Shown here one piece after another: positions 1 through 9,899 of a DNA stretch of 64,000 nucleotides. Below the pieces are notes generated by a model. It was not told the origin of the DNA. It searched no databases and saw only the letters and a list, made by a program, of their open reading frames with translations. Source of the DNA: Pseudofabraea citricarpa (taxonomy: Eukaryota > Ascomycota > Leotiomycetes > Helotiales > Dermateaceae); the NCBI GenBank assembly GCA_029641185.1, contig JAPWGK010000028.1, positions 248,001 to 312,000 on the forward strand. Reading direction: 5' to 3'. A program made the translations under genes and the position numbers. Within the stretch, counting starts at the first letter, position 1. Every line of letters starts with the position of its first letter.

Positions 1-544
1 GCTCCCCTGAGTCCAGCTCCAGCGTGTGAATGGCAATAATAATAATACACAACCACAACCACAACACATCGCCCTCGCCCTCGCCCTCGCCCATAGTCTC
101 ACCAAGTCTGCTCTCCCACATTCATCCCCTCGCTCTCTCCCACGCCCGCACCGCTGTTCCGCACACGAGACTCTGCTTCCTCTGCAGCGGTCGTCCGCTC
201 GTTCAATTGGCTAGGTATCTCTGTCTCGTCGACACTACTACTGCACGTCCACTGCACTGCACTTTCTTTCTTCATTTGCGCCAACCACTACAATCGACCC
301 CCTCCTCGGCCGGTGGCTCAAGCCTCACTCCACCCTTATTCCTATTCTCCGTCGTGCATCTGCTTTGACGCGCGACACTTCTTGTTGTCTGATCCTCCAG
401 TTGCAGGTACATCACCCTCTTCAACAACACCTCCGCCTCGTCTCCTAATCGACCGCAACCCCGAATTTACACCCGCATGTTGCACGCAAGATCCAACAGC
501 CTCCTTGCCTGTTTGCTGTAGTCTCGAGGTCCCACTAAGGCGAG
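1..544. other. Upstream region and probable 5' UTR of the CaaX gene
   Basis: Pyrimidine-rich, C-rich sequence typical of a fungal promoter or 5' leader, with runs such as repeated CCCTCG/CTCGCC near position 70-90. Several short open frames cross it, but they overlap one another, lack codon structure and do not join the downstream gene by clear splice sites. I see no other gene here. Confidence 0.5.
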
Positions 545-2235
545 ATGGCTGCGGTGTCAGCACTGCAAGCCAATATCACGCCCCCTAGCAGTTCGCACGG
601 CAATCAGAGCCTCTGGAATTATTCTGTACCCACGCAAGTAGAGGTCAGTACTTCCCCAAGGCCTTCGCGGCAACCTGCACGATCTACATGCGGCGATCTT
701 GGGCTAACGTTGATATATTGCAGACCCCGGCTCCCTCCACAAAGAATGAATCCTCCTATGCCAGTGCTCGAAACCCTCTGACGTCTCAAACAAACGGAAA
801 TGCCCTTGCTCACCAAACATCCCGCCCCGATCTGTCACAAAGGCGGACCGATAATTCCTCGCACTCTTCAAAGTCCATCTACCCTTCCGAACCGGCCTAC
901 TTGGCTCCGGCGCGTATAAATGCTCTTAGTAGGAAAGACAGCAGCATTAGCGATTCGGGAAGCACGCCAGACAGCCTGTTGGATTTGTACGGACCTAAAG
1001 GCACCATGAACAACAGCCTGGACTATGGAGATAGGGGTGTTAGCGGGGAGCTGTATGACGACGAAGATGACCCAGAACACTCCAGATGGATTCACAGAGA
1101 CAAACTGGCACGGATTGAGAGCCAAGAGCTTCAAGCAGCAGGAATAATATTACCAAGGGCCCGAGCCACGAGCAAATCGAGCCGGCGGGAACGAGAACGA
1201 AGTCGAGATCAGCAGAGTAATGGATTCAGCAAGAGCGAGCAATCAGGGCAGAAGCGCCAGAGAATGGGATCTTTACCTGCTGAACAGGAAGAGGAGGAAG
1301 ATAATGGTGGGAGCGCGGGATGGGATCTGCGAACTCCAGAAGAAGCCGCGCAGGACCAAGGAGAATTCTACCAGGATATGAGTGGGGGTATCAAAGGCGT
1401 TTCGAGGATACCGATCGCGAAGACCAGCCCTCTTCCCATACCCGTCGACTTTCTTGAACGGGATACACCTGTGGTCAGAAAACAAGGCGGAGGTTACACA
1501 GGCGAAGATGATGCTATAGCATATCCGAAATCGAGGGGTCGTAGTAATAGTGTTCACGAGGAAGCACAAGTAACACCGACACCTGGAAAGAAGGCCTTAG
1601 CAGAGAATTCACCTACCAAGAAAGTACGGAAACCTTCAGCGACTGGTCCAAGGGTAACATCCGGATCACAGAGACCGAAAACAAGATCTGGATCTGTGCG
1701 AGAACCAAATGGTAGACCAACAACACGATCTGGCGAACTCAACAACACGAGAAAACCAGAAGGGGATCCACCATGGTTGGCAAACATGTACAAGCCGGAT
1801 CCAAGATTACCCCCAGATCAGCAACTCCTGCCAACAGTCGCCAAGCGATTACAACAGGAACAATGGGAGAAGGAAGGAAAGTTTGGCAATGTTTATGATA
1901 AGGAATTCCGGCCACTGAACGACGAGGGGTTCCCCGAGCAACAACCAGAAATCATTCCGCAAACAGTCGAGGCGCCTGAATTAAAACCAGAAGATAACTC
2001 GGAATGGCCGCTACGTGGATCAAAGAGTCCAGCTTTAAGTACAGGACGGCCAGGTACGGGGACGGGGACGGGAAGCTACAGCACGATGCCCAAACTCCAA
2101 GATCGAGGTAACGGTCAGGGCAAGGCGCAAGGAATGCCAGCGAGCCCGAAGATGCAAAAGGAACAACCGGTCCGGGTTCAAGAGCCAGCGGAAGATACAT
2201 CCAAGAAGGGATGTGGATGTTGTGTAGTCATGTGA
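545..2235 (+). CDS. CaaX-box protein, candidate TeaR/Mod5-like cell-end marker
   Basis: Two exons, 545-643 and 724-2235, give 536 residues. The 80-bp intron has a GT donor, a GCTAAC branch site and a TTGCAG acceptor, and the frame is kept. The protein is hydrophilic, rich in Ser/Pro/Arg and charged residues, and likely disordered, with an acidic patch near residues 130-145. Its best-ordered part is near residues 385-440 (PPWLANMYKPDPRLPPDQQ, then a Gln/Glu-rich helix). It ends GCGCCVVM: CVVM is a CaaX box, predicting farnesylation or geranylgeranylation, and the extra cysteines could be palmitoylated, so membrane anchoring is likely. In Aspergillus nidulans the prenylated TeaR (Mod5 in fission yeast) has this general design and marks hyphal tips. 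That name is inference; the CaaX tail and gene structure are seen directly. Confidence 0.85.
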
Positions 2236-2276
2236 TGGATGGATGGATGGATGGATGCAGAATGGATGGATGGACG
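2233..2276. repeat. (ATGG)n microsatellite at the stop codon
   Basis: Perfect ATGG repeats start at the TGA stop codon itself, followed by an interrupted second block. Slippage here would alter only the 3' UTR, as the first unit shares bases with the stop. Confidence 0.9.
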
Positions 2277-3252
2277 AGTTGATAACGCAGCGATTCTTCT
2301 TCTACTTACACTACGTCGTCACTACAAACCTCTTTTTTTCTTTTGTAATTATTCGATTAGACACGGCGTTCATTTTGTCGATTTTTTTTGCATGCATGAA
2401 CAAGTTCAATATTCTTGCTCGCTTGCTTTGGAGGGGGGGTCTGCCTTTTTTACTTGGGGGGTTCTGGGTTGGAGTTGAAGCGGAAAGAGCCTTTTTTTCT
2501 TTCTTGTTTGTTTCTTTTTGTTTTCTTGTTACCTGTACTGTGTACTGTGTGCTGTGCTGTGCGTCTCTCTTCCCCTTTGTTCGATTGTTAATCCTATTCC
2601 CAAACCAGAACCAGAACCAGAACTAAAAACCTGTGGGTATCAATATTATTCACTGAAACTGAAATTGAAAATGAAACTGAAACTGTCAAGTGCATGTAGG
2701 TGAGAGGATAGATGCCGAACGGTTCCAGTGCTGCTAAAGTTAACGTCTACATAAACGGGAGCTCTTGCTTAAGAACTCGTGCTGTAAATTACTCGCTACA
2801 TCTAAGTTCGAAGGGAGCTAGATCCCCTCGATCAGGTACCTACCTACTTACCTGGAAACCCCTTCCCGCTGCTGCACGGAAGTTCTGTATCTTCATACTA
2901 CGCGTGCATATCGTGAAGAAAATGGAAAGTCAAGAGAAAATACGGTACGGGTATGGGATGGGATGGGATGGGATTTACACGTGATGCGGACCGTGAGATG
3001 TGACCTTATCTTACCTGTGCACTTAGATACGCTACCTCGAACGAATGGATGGATCGATGGATCGATGCATGGATATACTTGATGGTCCATATATACACCC
3101 GTGTGAAGAGATCATCCAGGGCATCCTTACGATGGAAGGCTTCTAAATATATCATATCGTGCCTTGACGAGCTAACTAAGGTACCTAAGGTAGCCTTTCT
3201 CATTCCTTTGATTCCTAGCTGCGTACAGGTGAAATTGGTATGTATACCTAGG

Positions 3253-3275
3253 TAGGTAGGTAATTTACCTACCTA
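3253..3275. repeat. Perfect 11-bp inverted repeat (hairpin)
   Basis: TAGGTAGGTAA, one spacer base, then TTACCTACCTA. It lies about 1 kb after the CaaX gene within a run of GGTA repeats and could form a stem-loop in RNA or DNA. The repeat may simply arise from (GGTA)n expanding on both strands. Confidence 0.8.
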
Positions 3276-3360
3276 TACTCGTCCGAGTAGAGGTTGAAGA
3301 GACTCTTTCTTCTAAAAAGAGAAAGGAAGGAAGGAGGTGAGGTGGGTGTTTGTGGACCGA

Positions 3361-3375
3361 CTAAACCCTAAACCC
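3361..3375. repeat. Short CCCTAAA-like interstitial repeat
   Basis: CTAAACCCTAAACCC is two units of CCCTAAA. The usual filamentous-fungal telomere is TTAGGG (CCCTAA), so this is a close variant with one extra A per unit. At two units it may be chance. Confidence 0.5.
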
Positions 3376-3482
3376 AGATTAAGACCTGATTCGTGGGGAT
3401 GAGGAAATAGCAAATCAAGGGATTGGCTCGTATAGCAGAGTTAGGTTAGGTTCAAGTAGAAGTAGTTCATCTTGTCTTCTTC

Positions 3483-3487
3483 CTTTC
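3483..3487 (+). repeat. Target-site duplication, left copy (CTTTC)
   Basis: CTTTC lies directly before the TG that starts the left LTR. The identical 5 bases follow directly after the right LTR. Five bases is a usual duplication length for LTR elements. The target is a CT-rich tract, so a chance match is more likely than in mixed sequence. Confidence 0.7.
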
Positions 3488-3729
3488 TGTTGCAATATGT
3501 GTCACGTGTAAGCAACACGTGCTTCGGAACATAGTTGCTCCGGAGGCCGACGACGCCTTCGTCGACCCGACCGAATAAGTTAACTTCTTAACTTTACTAC
3601 TTATATAATTAGTATATTAGTAGTCTCCCTTTTATAATCCTTATAATTAAATAACTATCTTACTATAATTATTACAAGTTACTATAATAAATTATTATAT
3701 TAACCTTATAATATTAGAAGATACTAATA
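3488..3729 (+). repeat. Left LTR of the island, 242 bp, 5' part unmutated
   Basis: It aligns without gaps to 29346-29587. The first 86 bases keep normal G+C and intact CACGTG-type motifs, while the right copy differs at about 31 of these positions, every difference being C>T or G>A. The remaining ~156 bases are AT-rich and nearly the same in both copies. TGTT at the start and the expected AACA at the end form the short terminal inverted repeat usual for LTRs. Confidence 0.88.
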
Positions 3730-4036
3730 TTAATTAGTAAATATATAAATTAAAAGACTTTATTATAAATACGCTCGAATATTATTTATTATATTAATCT
3801 CTATTAAAAAGAGAGAAGGTTTTATACTAGGAGCTTAATATATTTATAGTTTATTATTATACTTATATTATTTTTAAGGAGAAGTTAATTTTATTAATAT
3901 TATATTTAATAAAAAAATTCTAAAATTAATTTATATTACTTTTTCGTCTTACCTAACTATTATATATTATTATTATTAATATAAGGGTTCCGAATTAAAC
4001 TTAAATTACTTTTTCGCTTTATTTACTTATTAATAT

Positions 4037-4093
4037 TATCTATAAACTAGGAAAGTTATTAGTAATACTAAAAGTATATTAATAATACTAAAA
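4037..4093 (+). repeat. 57-bp inverted repeat, left arm
   Basis: About 55 of 57 bases match the reverse complement of 8625-8681. The homology stops sharply at both ends of the arm. The two arms enclose 4.5 kb that holds both minisatellite arrays, the 196-bp tandem repeat, the first 305-bp repeat and one unmutated islet. They could be terminal repeats of a nested DNA element or two opposed copies of one family. Confidence 0.8.
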
Positions 4094-4339
4094 TATAATA
4101 ATTTATTTGTAAAATATTTAAGTATTAGCTAAAATCAAATATATAGATTATATTAAGGGTATTAGTAATACGTTAAGTAGGTTATTAATTATATATTAAG
4201 CGTACTAATAATATTAAACTTATTATTATATTATTAGCCGGTTATAAATTATATACTAGTTATATTAATCTTACTAAAACTCTACTAGTTAATTACTTAT
4301 TAGACGCTAGTCGCGTTCCTAGTATATAATTACTTATTT

Positions 4340-4660
4340 CCTTAGGCTAGTTTCCTTAGGCTAATTTATAAGCTAGTTTAAAGGCTAGTTTAAAGGCTAG
4401 TTTATAGGCTAATTTAAAGGCTAATATCTTTAGGCTAATTTATAGGCTAGTTTATAAGCTAGTTTAAAGGCTAATATTCTTAGGCTAGTTTATAAGCTAG
4501 TTTAAAGGCTAGTTTATAGGCTAGTTTAAAGGCTAATATCCTTAGGCTAATTTATAAGTTAGTTTATAAGCTAGTTTAAAGGCTAGTATCCTTAGGCTAA
4601 TTTATAAGCTAGTTTATAAGCTAGTTTATAAATTAGTTTAAAGGCTAATTTAAAGGCTTA
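4340..4660 (+). repeat. Minisatellite array of GGCTAGTTTATA-like units
   Basis: About 25 imperfect units of 12-13 bases, variants of GGCTAGTTTATA / AGCTAGTTTAAA. Variation between units is mostly A/G and C/T. The same unit forms a second array at about 6535-6780 in the same orientation. I know of no function; it may be an internal satellite of the nested element. Confidence 0.85.
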
Positions 4661-5748
4661 AACCTAAATTATTAAATATATCTTTATATTATTCCTAATT
4701 AAATAACAGGTATATAATTATATTATATAAAAGGGTATTATAAATATATTCTAGTATTTTTTATTACCCTAAAATTCTTATTCTTAGAGATTCCCTTATA
4801 TTTTTAGATAATTATAATTTATCTACTAAAGTTATATAAAGTTTTATATAATCGTAGCTTAACTAGAAAGAATCTAGTAATTATAATAAAATTAAAAATT
4901 AGATTAATATTAAATATATTCCTTAGAATAATATATAAAATATAATAAAATTAAATTTATATAAAAAAATCCTAAATTATTATTTTTTAGTTATTTAATT
5001 CTTTTTTATTTAGTTAACCTAGTAAGATAAAAGAAATAAATCCCTAGAGGAGAAACCTTAATAAACTATTACTAAGTCTTATAATAAAGCTTACTAGTAA
5101 TACTTATATTCTAGGATCGTTTAATTTAGATTTAATAAAACTTCTTTTGTTTTTCTTTTTTTAGTTCTCTTAACTTTTACTTAGTAAAAGTTATATTAAA
5201 GCTAACTAAGAGTAACCGAATATACGAAGTTATATATAAATTAGAGAAGCCTTAGTAGGATCCTTAGAAAAAGTATTACTAAGAGCTTTAAAAGAGACTT
5301 CTAAAAGATAATACGATTAATTTATTTTATTCTTAGAGATACTAAAAAAGAAGCGTATTTAGATACTTTATTTTAATCAAGTTAAAAACTAGATATATAA
5401 AACTTCTAGAAGCTAAGTAAATTAACTTTAGGTTTATATTAAAGGTAATTATAAGTATTTTTTATATAATTCGGATTTTCTAATAATAAGAATTTATTAA
5501 GTAATAAGAATTAATTTTATAAGAGATATAAGAGGTTATTATTCCTAAGTAAAAAAGTTAGTAGCTTATATATATAATAGGTAATATATTAAGATACAAA
5601 GAATATTATTATTATTTAGTTTTATCTTATTATATTATAAAATTACCTAAGCTTATAAGATAAAAAGACTACTTATTACTACTTATTATTACTTTTATAA
5701 TATAATAATAAGGATAAATTTATATAAACTTTATATTAGATAAGTTCC

Positions 5749-6336
5749 TTAGATTAGGTATATTATTAGCTAAATTATTATATTATATAAAGGAGCTTTA
5801 GGTAAATATATAGATTTAAGAATAAATAAATACTTAGCTTATAATATTAGTAGATATTACTTATATATATAATTATAACCTATAATATTAGTTATTAATT
5901 ATTTGAGAATAAGAACTATAAGTAAAAAGATTATATTAACTTACTTAGACTAGGCGTATTATTAGCTAAACTATTATATTATATAAAAGAGCTTTAGGCA
6001 AATATATAGATTTAGAGATAAATAAGCTTTTAGCTTATAATACTAATAGGTATTAGTTATCTATATAATTATAAGTTATAATATTAGTTATTAATTATTT
6101 AAGAATAAGAATTATAATTAAGACGTTTATTTTTACTTACTTAGACTAAGTATATTATTAGCTAAATTATTATATTATATAAAGAAGCTTTAGGCGAATA
6201 TATAGATTTAGGAATAAATAAGCTTTTAGCTTATAACGCTAATAAATATTAGTTATTTGTATAATTATAAGTTATAATATTAGTTAGTTATTATTTAAGA
6301 ATAGAAATTATAATTAGGACGTTTATATTTACTATT
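5749..6336 (+). repeat. Three tandem copies of a 196-bp unit
   Basis: Copies start at about 5749, 5945 and 6141, each with TTAGAYTARGYRTATTATTA near its start. Spacing is exactly 196 bases twice. The copies are easily aligned but differ by many transitions, so the triplication predates the mutation. There is no reading frame. It may be a subterminal or promoter repeat of a transposon. Confidence 0.85.
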
Positions 6337-6534
6337 AAAATCTTATCTAAGAGAAATAATAAAATTTAATAAGCTTTTTCTATTATTTTCTTTATTAGTT
6401 ATAGCTTTAATCTAGTTCTAGTAGTTATAAGCGTTTAAATTAGCTTTAAAAGCTTTTTACTTAAATTACTAGGAAATTATACTAGAGTTAAATATAAGAA
6501 TTATATACTTAGATTATTTTACTAAAATTATTTT

Positions 6535-6780
6535 AAAGGCTAGTTTATAAGCTAGTTTATAAGCTAGTTTATAAGCTAGTTTATAAGCTAGTTTACAGGC
6601 TAGTTTATAGGCTAGTTTATAAGCTATTTTATAAGCTATTTTATAAAAGCTAGTTTAAAGGCTAGTTTAAAGGTTATTTTATAAAGGCTAATTTAAAAGC
6701 TATTTTACAAAGGCTAGTTTAAAGGCTAGTTTATAGGTTATTTTATAAAAACTAGTTTAAAGGTTATTTTATAAACCTTA
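6535..6780 (+). repeat. Second minisatellite array, same unit
   Basis: About 18-20 imperfect units of AAGCTAGTTTAT / AGGCTAGTTTAA, same strand as the array at 4340-4660. Toward the right end the unit degrades to GGTTATTTTATAAA. The two arrays flank the 196-bp tandem repeat. Confidence 0.85.
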
Positions 6781-6853
6781 TTCCTTATACTAAGTTTTAT
6801 TCTAAATATATATATTTATATAAGAATATAATACCTTAATTTAATACTTTAGT

Positions 6854-7158
6854 AATATAATAAAATTATATACTTGATTTTATTACTTTCTTTACTTTTG
6901 TAAGAAGTTATTATTACCTTAGGTATTATTATATAAAGGCTTTACAAGTACTTTTTAAGCGCTCTAGGAGTTATATATTATTATTTATACTTTATAATTA
7001 TATAATTAATTAATTATTTCTTTTACCTCTTATTATTATAATTATTAATTCGATTACTAAATATATCTTATATATAATTATATATATTATATTAGTTACT
7101 AGTTATATTTATAATATTATAAATTCGAATACGCCCTAATATTTATTATCTTATTATA
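6854..7158 (+). repeat. 305-bp direct repeat, copy 1 (LTR-like)
   Basis: It matches 20820-21124 in the same orientation, base for base in length, with differences that are nearly all transitions. The copies are 14.0 kb apart and bracket the + strand gypsy pol remains, so they may be its LTRs. I do not find a matching target-site duplication, and the outer ends do not show clear TG/CA, so this is not proven. The alternative is two independent insertions of one repeat. Confidence 0.75.
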
Positions 7159-8111
7159 TTAATAACTTATATAAGGACTTTAAATATAATAAACGTAAAC
7201 TAGATTATAACTTATAATATTAATATAATAAACTTATTTGATATTAACCTTTAATAATAAGCTAAGCTCTTAAAGTACTTAGAGTATAATTATACGATTA
7301 CTAGTAAAAGTAGCTAAAGATATTAAAACTTATAAATATAATTAATTATTAAATATATAAGATATTAATCTAAGTTATTTTATAAGCTAGATACTTAATA
7401 ATAAATATAAAGAATAATACTAGAGTACTTAGAAGATTAAGAACTTATAATAAATAATAGGTAATAATTAAAATAATATAATAATACGAAGGTTAAAGTC
7501 TTTAGGAAAGTAAAATAACTAGAATAATAAGAATATTAAGAGGATTAAGAACTTATAAAAGATAAGAGATAATTATAATTATAAGAATATATATATAATT
7601 TTAAGAGTTATCTAGAGGTACGTAAGTATATATATTACTAGGAGTGTTAAGATTATTATTAGAATAATAAAGATATATCTTTATAAGCCTTAGTTTAAAC
7701 GAAAGATATAATATCTAAAGTTAAAGGAGAATTAAAAGAGATATTATAATAATAAGTATTAAGGAGATCCTAAGAACTAAAAACTAAAAGGATATAAGGC
7801 TCTAGTATTTTTATTTATAAATAATAATTTTAAGAAATAACCTTAATCTTAATATAAGTATAAAGCGAGTAATTATATTAAACTAGGTAAAGCTTTACTA
7901 AAAGCTTAAGCTAAGATAATATTTATAAACTAGAAATTACTAGGAATAATATTATTTTACTTACTAAGTAAAAGATACGTTTAATAAGCGCTTTAGTCGC
8001 GTTTAGTATTATTAATAGTATACCTTATAATTATAATATACGTTTTATAATATTATTTTATATTAGCTAGCTAATTATAATATTATTTCGTACTAGTTAG
8101 CTAATTATATC

Positions 8112-8232
8112 AAAGGGAGGTCACGTGACGTCAGAGTAACTATTACCCTAACGGTTAAATATCCCTCCAGGTCGGACTTATATTAGCCCGCGTCACGTGA
8201 CCGGAATAATATCGGCCCGTACGTGTTTTAAT
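8112..8232. repeat. Unmutated islet with GTCACGTGAC inverted pair
   Basis: About 120 bases of normal G+C inside the AT block, still holding many CpA and CpG. GGTCACGTGAC at 8119-8129 is mirrored by GTCACGTGACC at 8192-8202. The left motif continues as GTCACGTGACGTCA (8120-8133), an overlapping CACGTG E-box and TGACGTCA CRE-type site. The same 14-mer is at 28656-28669. It may be the end or promoter of a DNA element or LTR that was single-copy, or arrived late, and so escaped RIP. Confidence 0.65.
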
Positions 8233-8351
8233 ATAATTCCCTTTTCGTAACTTATATATATATATAAATAATTATATTATATAAAAATAATTAATATATT
8301 CGTTTGATTTATATAAATTTATTCTTATATAATATATATAATAATATATAA

Positions 8352-8358
<7 letters not shown>

Positions 8359-8437
<79 letters not shown>
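8359..8437. repeat. (TAA)n microsatellite
   Basis: Over 25 ATA/TAA triplets with one AGT interruption. It could have expanded after mutation made the region AT-rich. Confidence 0.9.
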
Positions 8438-8438
<1 letters not shown>

Positions 8439-8624
8439 TTTAAAAATAAAAAAAAGATTCGCTTATAGTTTTACTTAGAGATTTAATAAAAAATATTAAT
8501 TATATATAATAATTTTCTAATTATATTAAACGTACTTAGTATATTACGTTTATTATTAAAAGCTTACTAAATATACTTATACTCTTACTAATTATACTAG
8601 AAAGTAGGATATAAGATTATCGCC

Positions 8625-8681
8625 TTTTAGTATTATTAGTATACTTTTAGTATTATTAATAACTTTCCTAGTTTATAGATA
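8625..8681 (-). repeat. 57-bp inverted repeat, right arm
   Basis: Reverse complement of 4037-4093 with about two mismatches, both transitions. See the left arm for what it encloses. Confidence 0.8.
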
Positions 8682-9899
8682 AAAAAAGCTTCTAGTTAGT
8701 ACTAGCAAGTATAAATTATACTTAAAGCTAGAGAATATAAGAGGATAAGAGGAGTAATATATTATTATACTAGAAAGAAGATAAATAATTAATTAGTTAT
8801 CTATTTATTTTTAGTTTATTTTATTTAGTTAATTAATAAAATTTATATTATTTATATTATTATTTATTTTCTAGTTAACTTTATAAGATAAATATTACTT
8901 ATAATTTAATATAAGTATTCCTTTAGTTTATTAAAATTATTATAAAAATTATATTTATTATAATAATATTTTAATAAGAAGATAATATTCTTAAGTTTAG
9001 ATTTTAATTACCTCTTACTTATATTAAGTTTCTTATAATAATAAATCTAATATAAAGAATATATAAGAATTAAAGTTATTCGCTTATCTAATATTTAATC
9101 GAAAATATAATACTAAGATTTTCTAAAACTTAAGACCTAAGCTTTAAAATATAAATAAAACTAAGTTCGAATACTTAAATAAGGAATTAATTATCTTAGA
9201 AAAAGCCTAAGAATAAATAAGAAGTATAATATAACTAATAAAATAAAAGTATAAAAGTAGTAAAATAATAATTATTTATTTCTAGGAAAATTAATATAAA
9301 AAAAGTAAATCTTATATTATATTTAATTATAATATTAATTTTATTCTTCTAGAAATATATAATAAAAGTAAATAATAAAAACTTAGAAGTAAGGCTTTCT
9401 TATTTAGATTATACTTATAAATATATATAGTTTTAAGTTATTTCTTTTATATCTAATATTTTAATAATATAAGACTAAGAGGATTTAATCTTATCTTATA
9501 ACTTATTTCTTAAAGTTATATATTATATATATATAAAAGATAAATATTTAGATAAAATAAAAGCCTTAGATATTTAATTAGAAAAACTTTTACTTAAGTT
9601 TTTCTAATTATTTTATAATTTATAACTTATTATTATCTTATTTAATCCTTTCTTAGTACTCGCTTAGTATTTAACTTAAGCTTATATAACTTTAATCTAG
9701 TATTATAATATTATCTTAAGAACGCTTTCTTATTATTAATCTTTCTCTCTTATTTATTTCTTCTTATAAACGAAAATAAAGGAAGAAAAGAAAGCTCTTA
9801 ATATCTTCTCTAAACTTATTAAACTTAGGAATTTTATCTAGTATAAGAATTCCTAGTAAGAAAAGAAAATAAATAATTATTTAACCTAAGATAATATAT

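Larger units (their letters stand above)
2236..3482. other. 3' flank of the CaaX gene, microsatellite-rich, no gene seen
   Basis: The region begins directly after the stop codon with (ATGG)n and holds T-rich tracts, CCAGAA and GAAACT short repeats near 2605-2690, (GGATG)n near 2955-2975, GGATGGATCGAT repeats near 3046-3070 and (GGTA)n near 3180-3260. Short frames here (about 60-130 codons) are built from these repeats and are not convincing genes. Confidence 0.6.

Noticed and set aside
30..588. Frames of 112 and 91 codons upstream of the CaaX gene
   Set aside because: Pro/Ser/His-rich, overlapping in several frames, with no splice link to the gene; better explained as C-rich 5' leader.
2243..2626. 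127-codon frame after the CaaX gene
   Set aside because: It begins in the (ATGG)n repeat and is made of Phe/Leu/Cys from T-rich DNA.
4340..6780. CRISPR-like array suggested by regular short repeats
   Set aside because: Units are contiguous 12-13-mers without spacers, in a eukaryotic RIP-mutated region; these are minisatellites.
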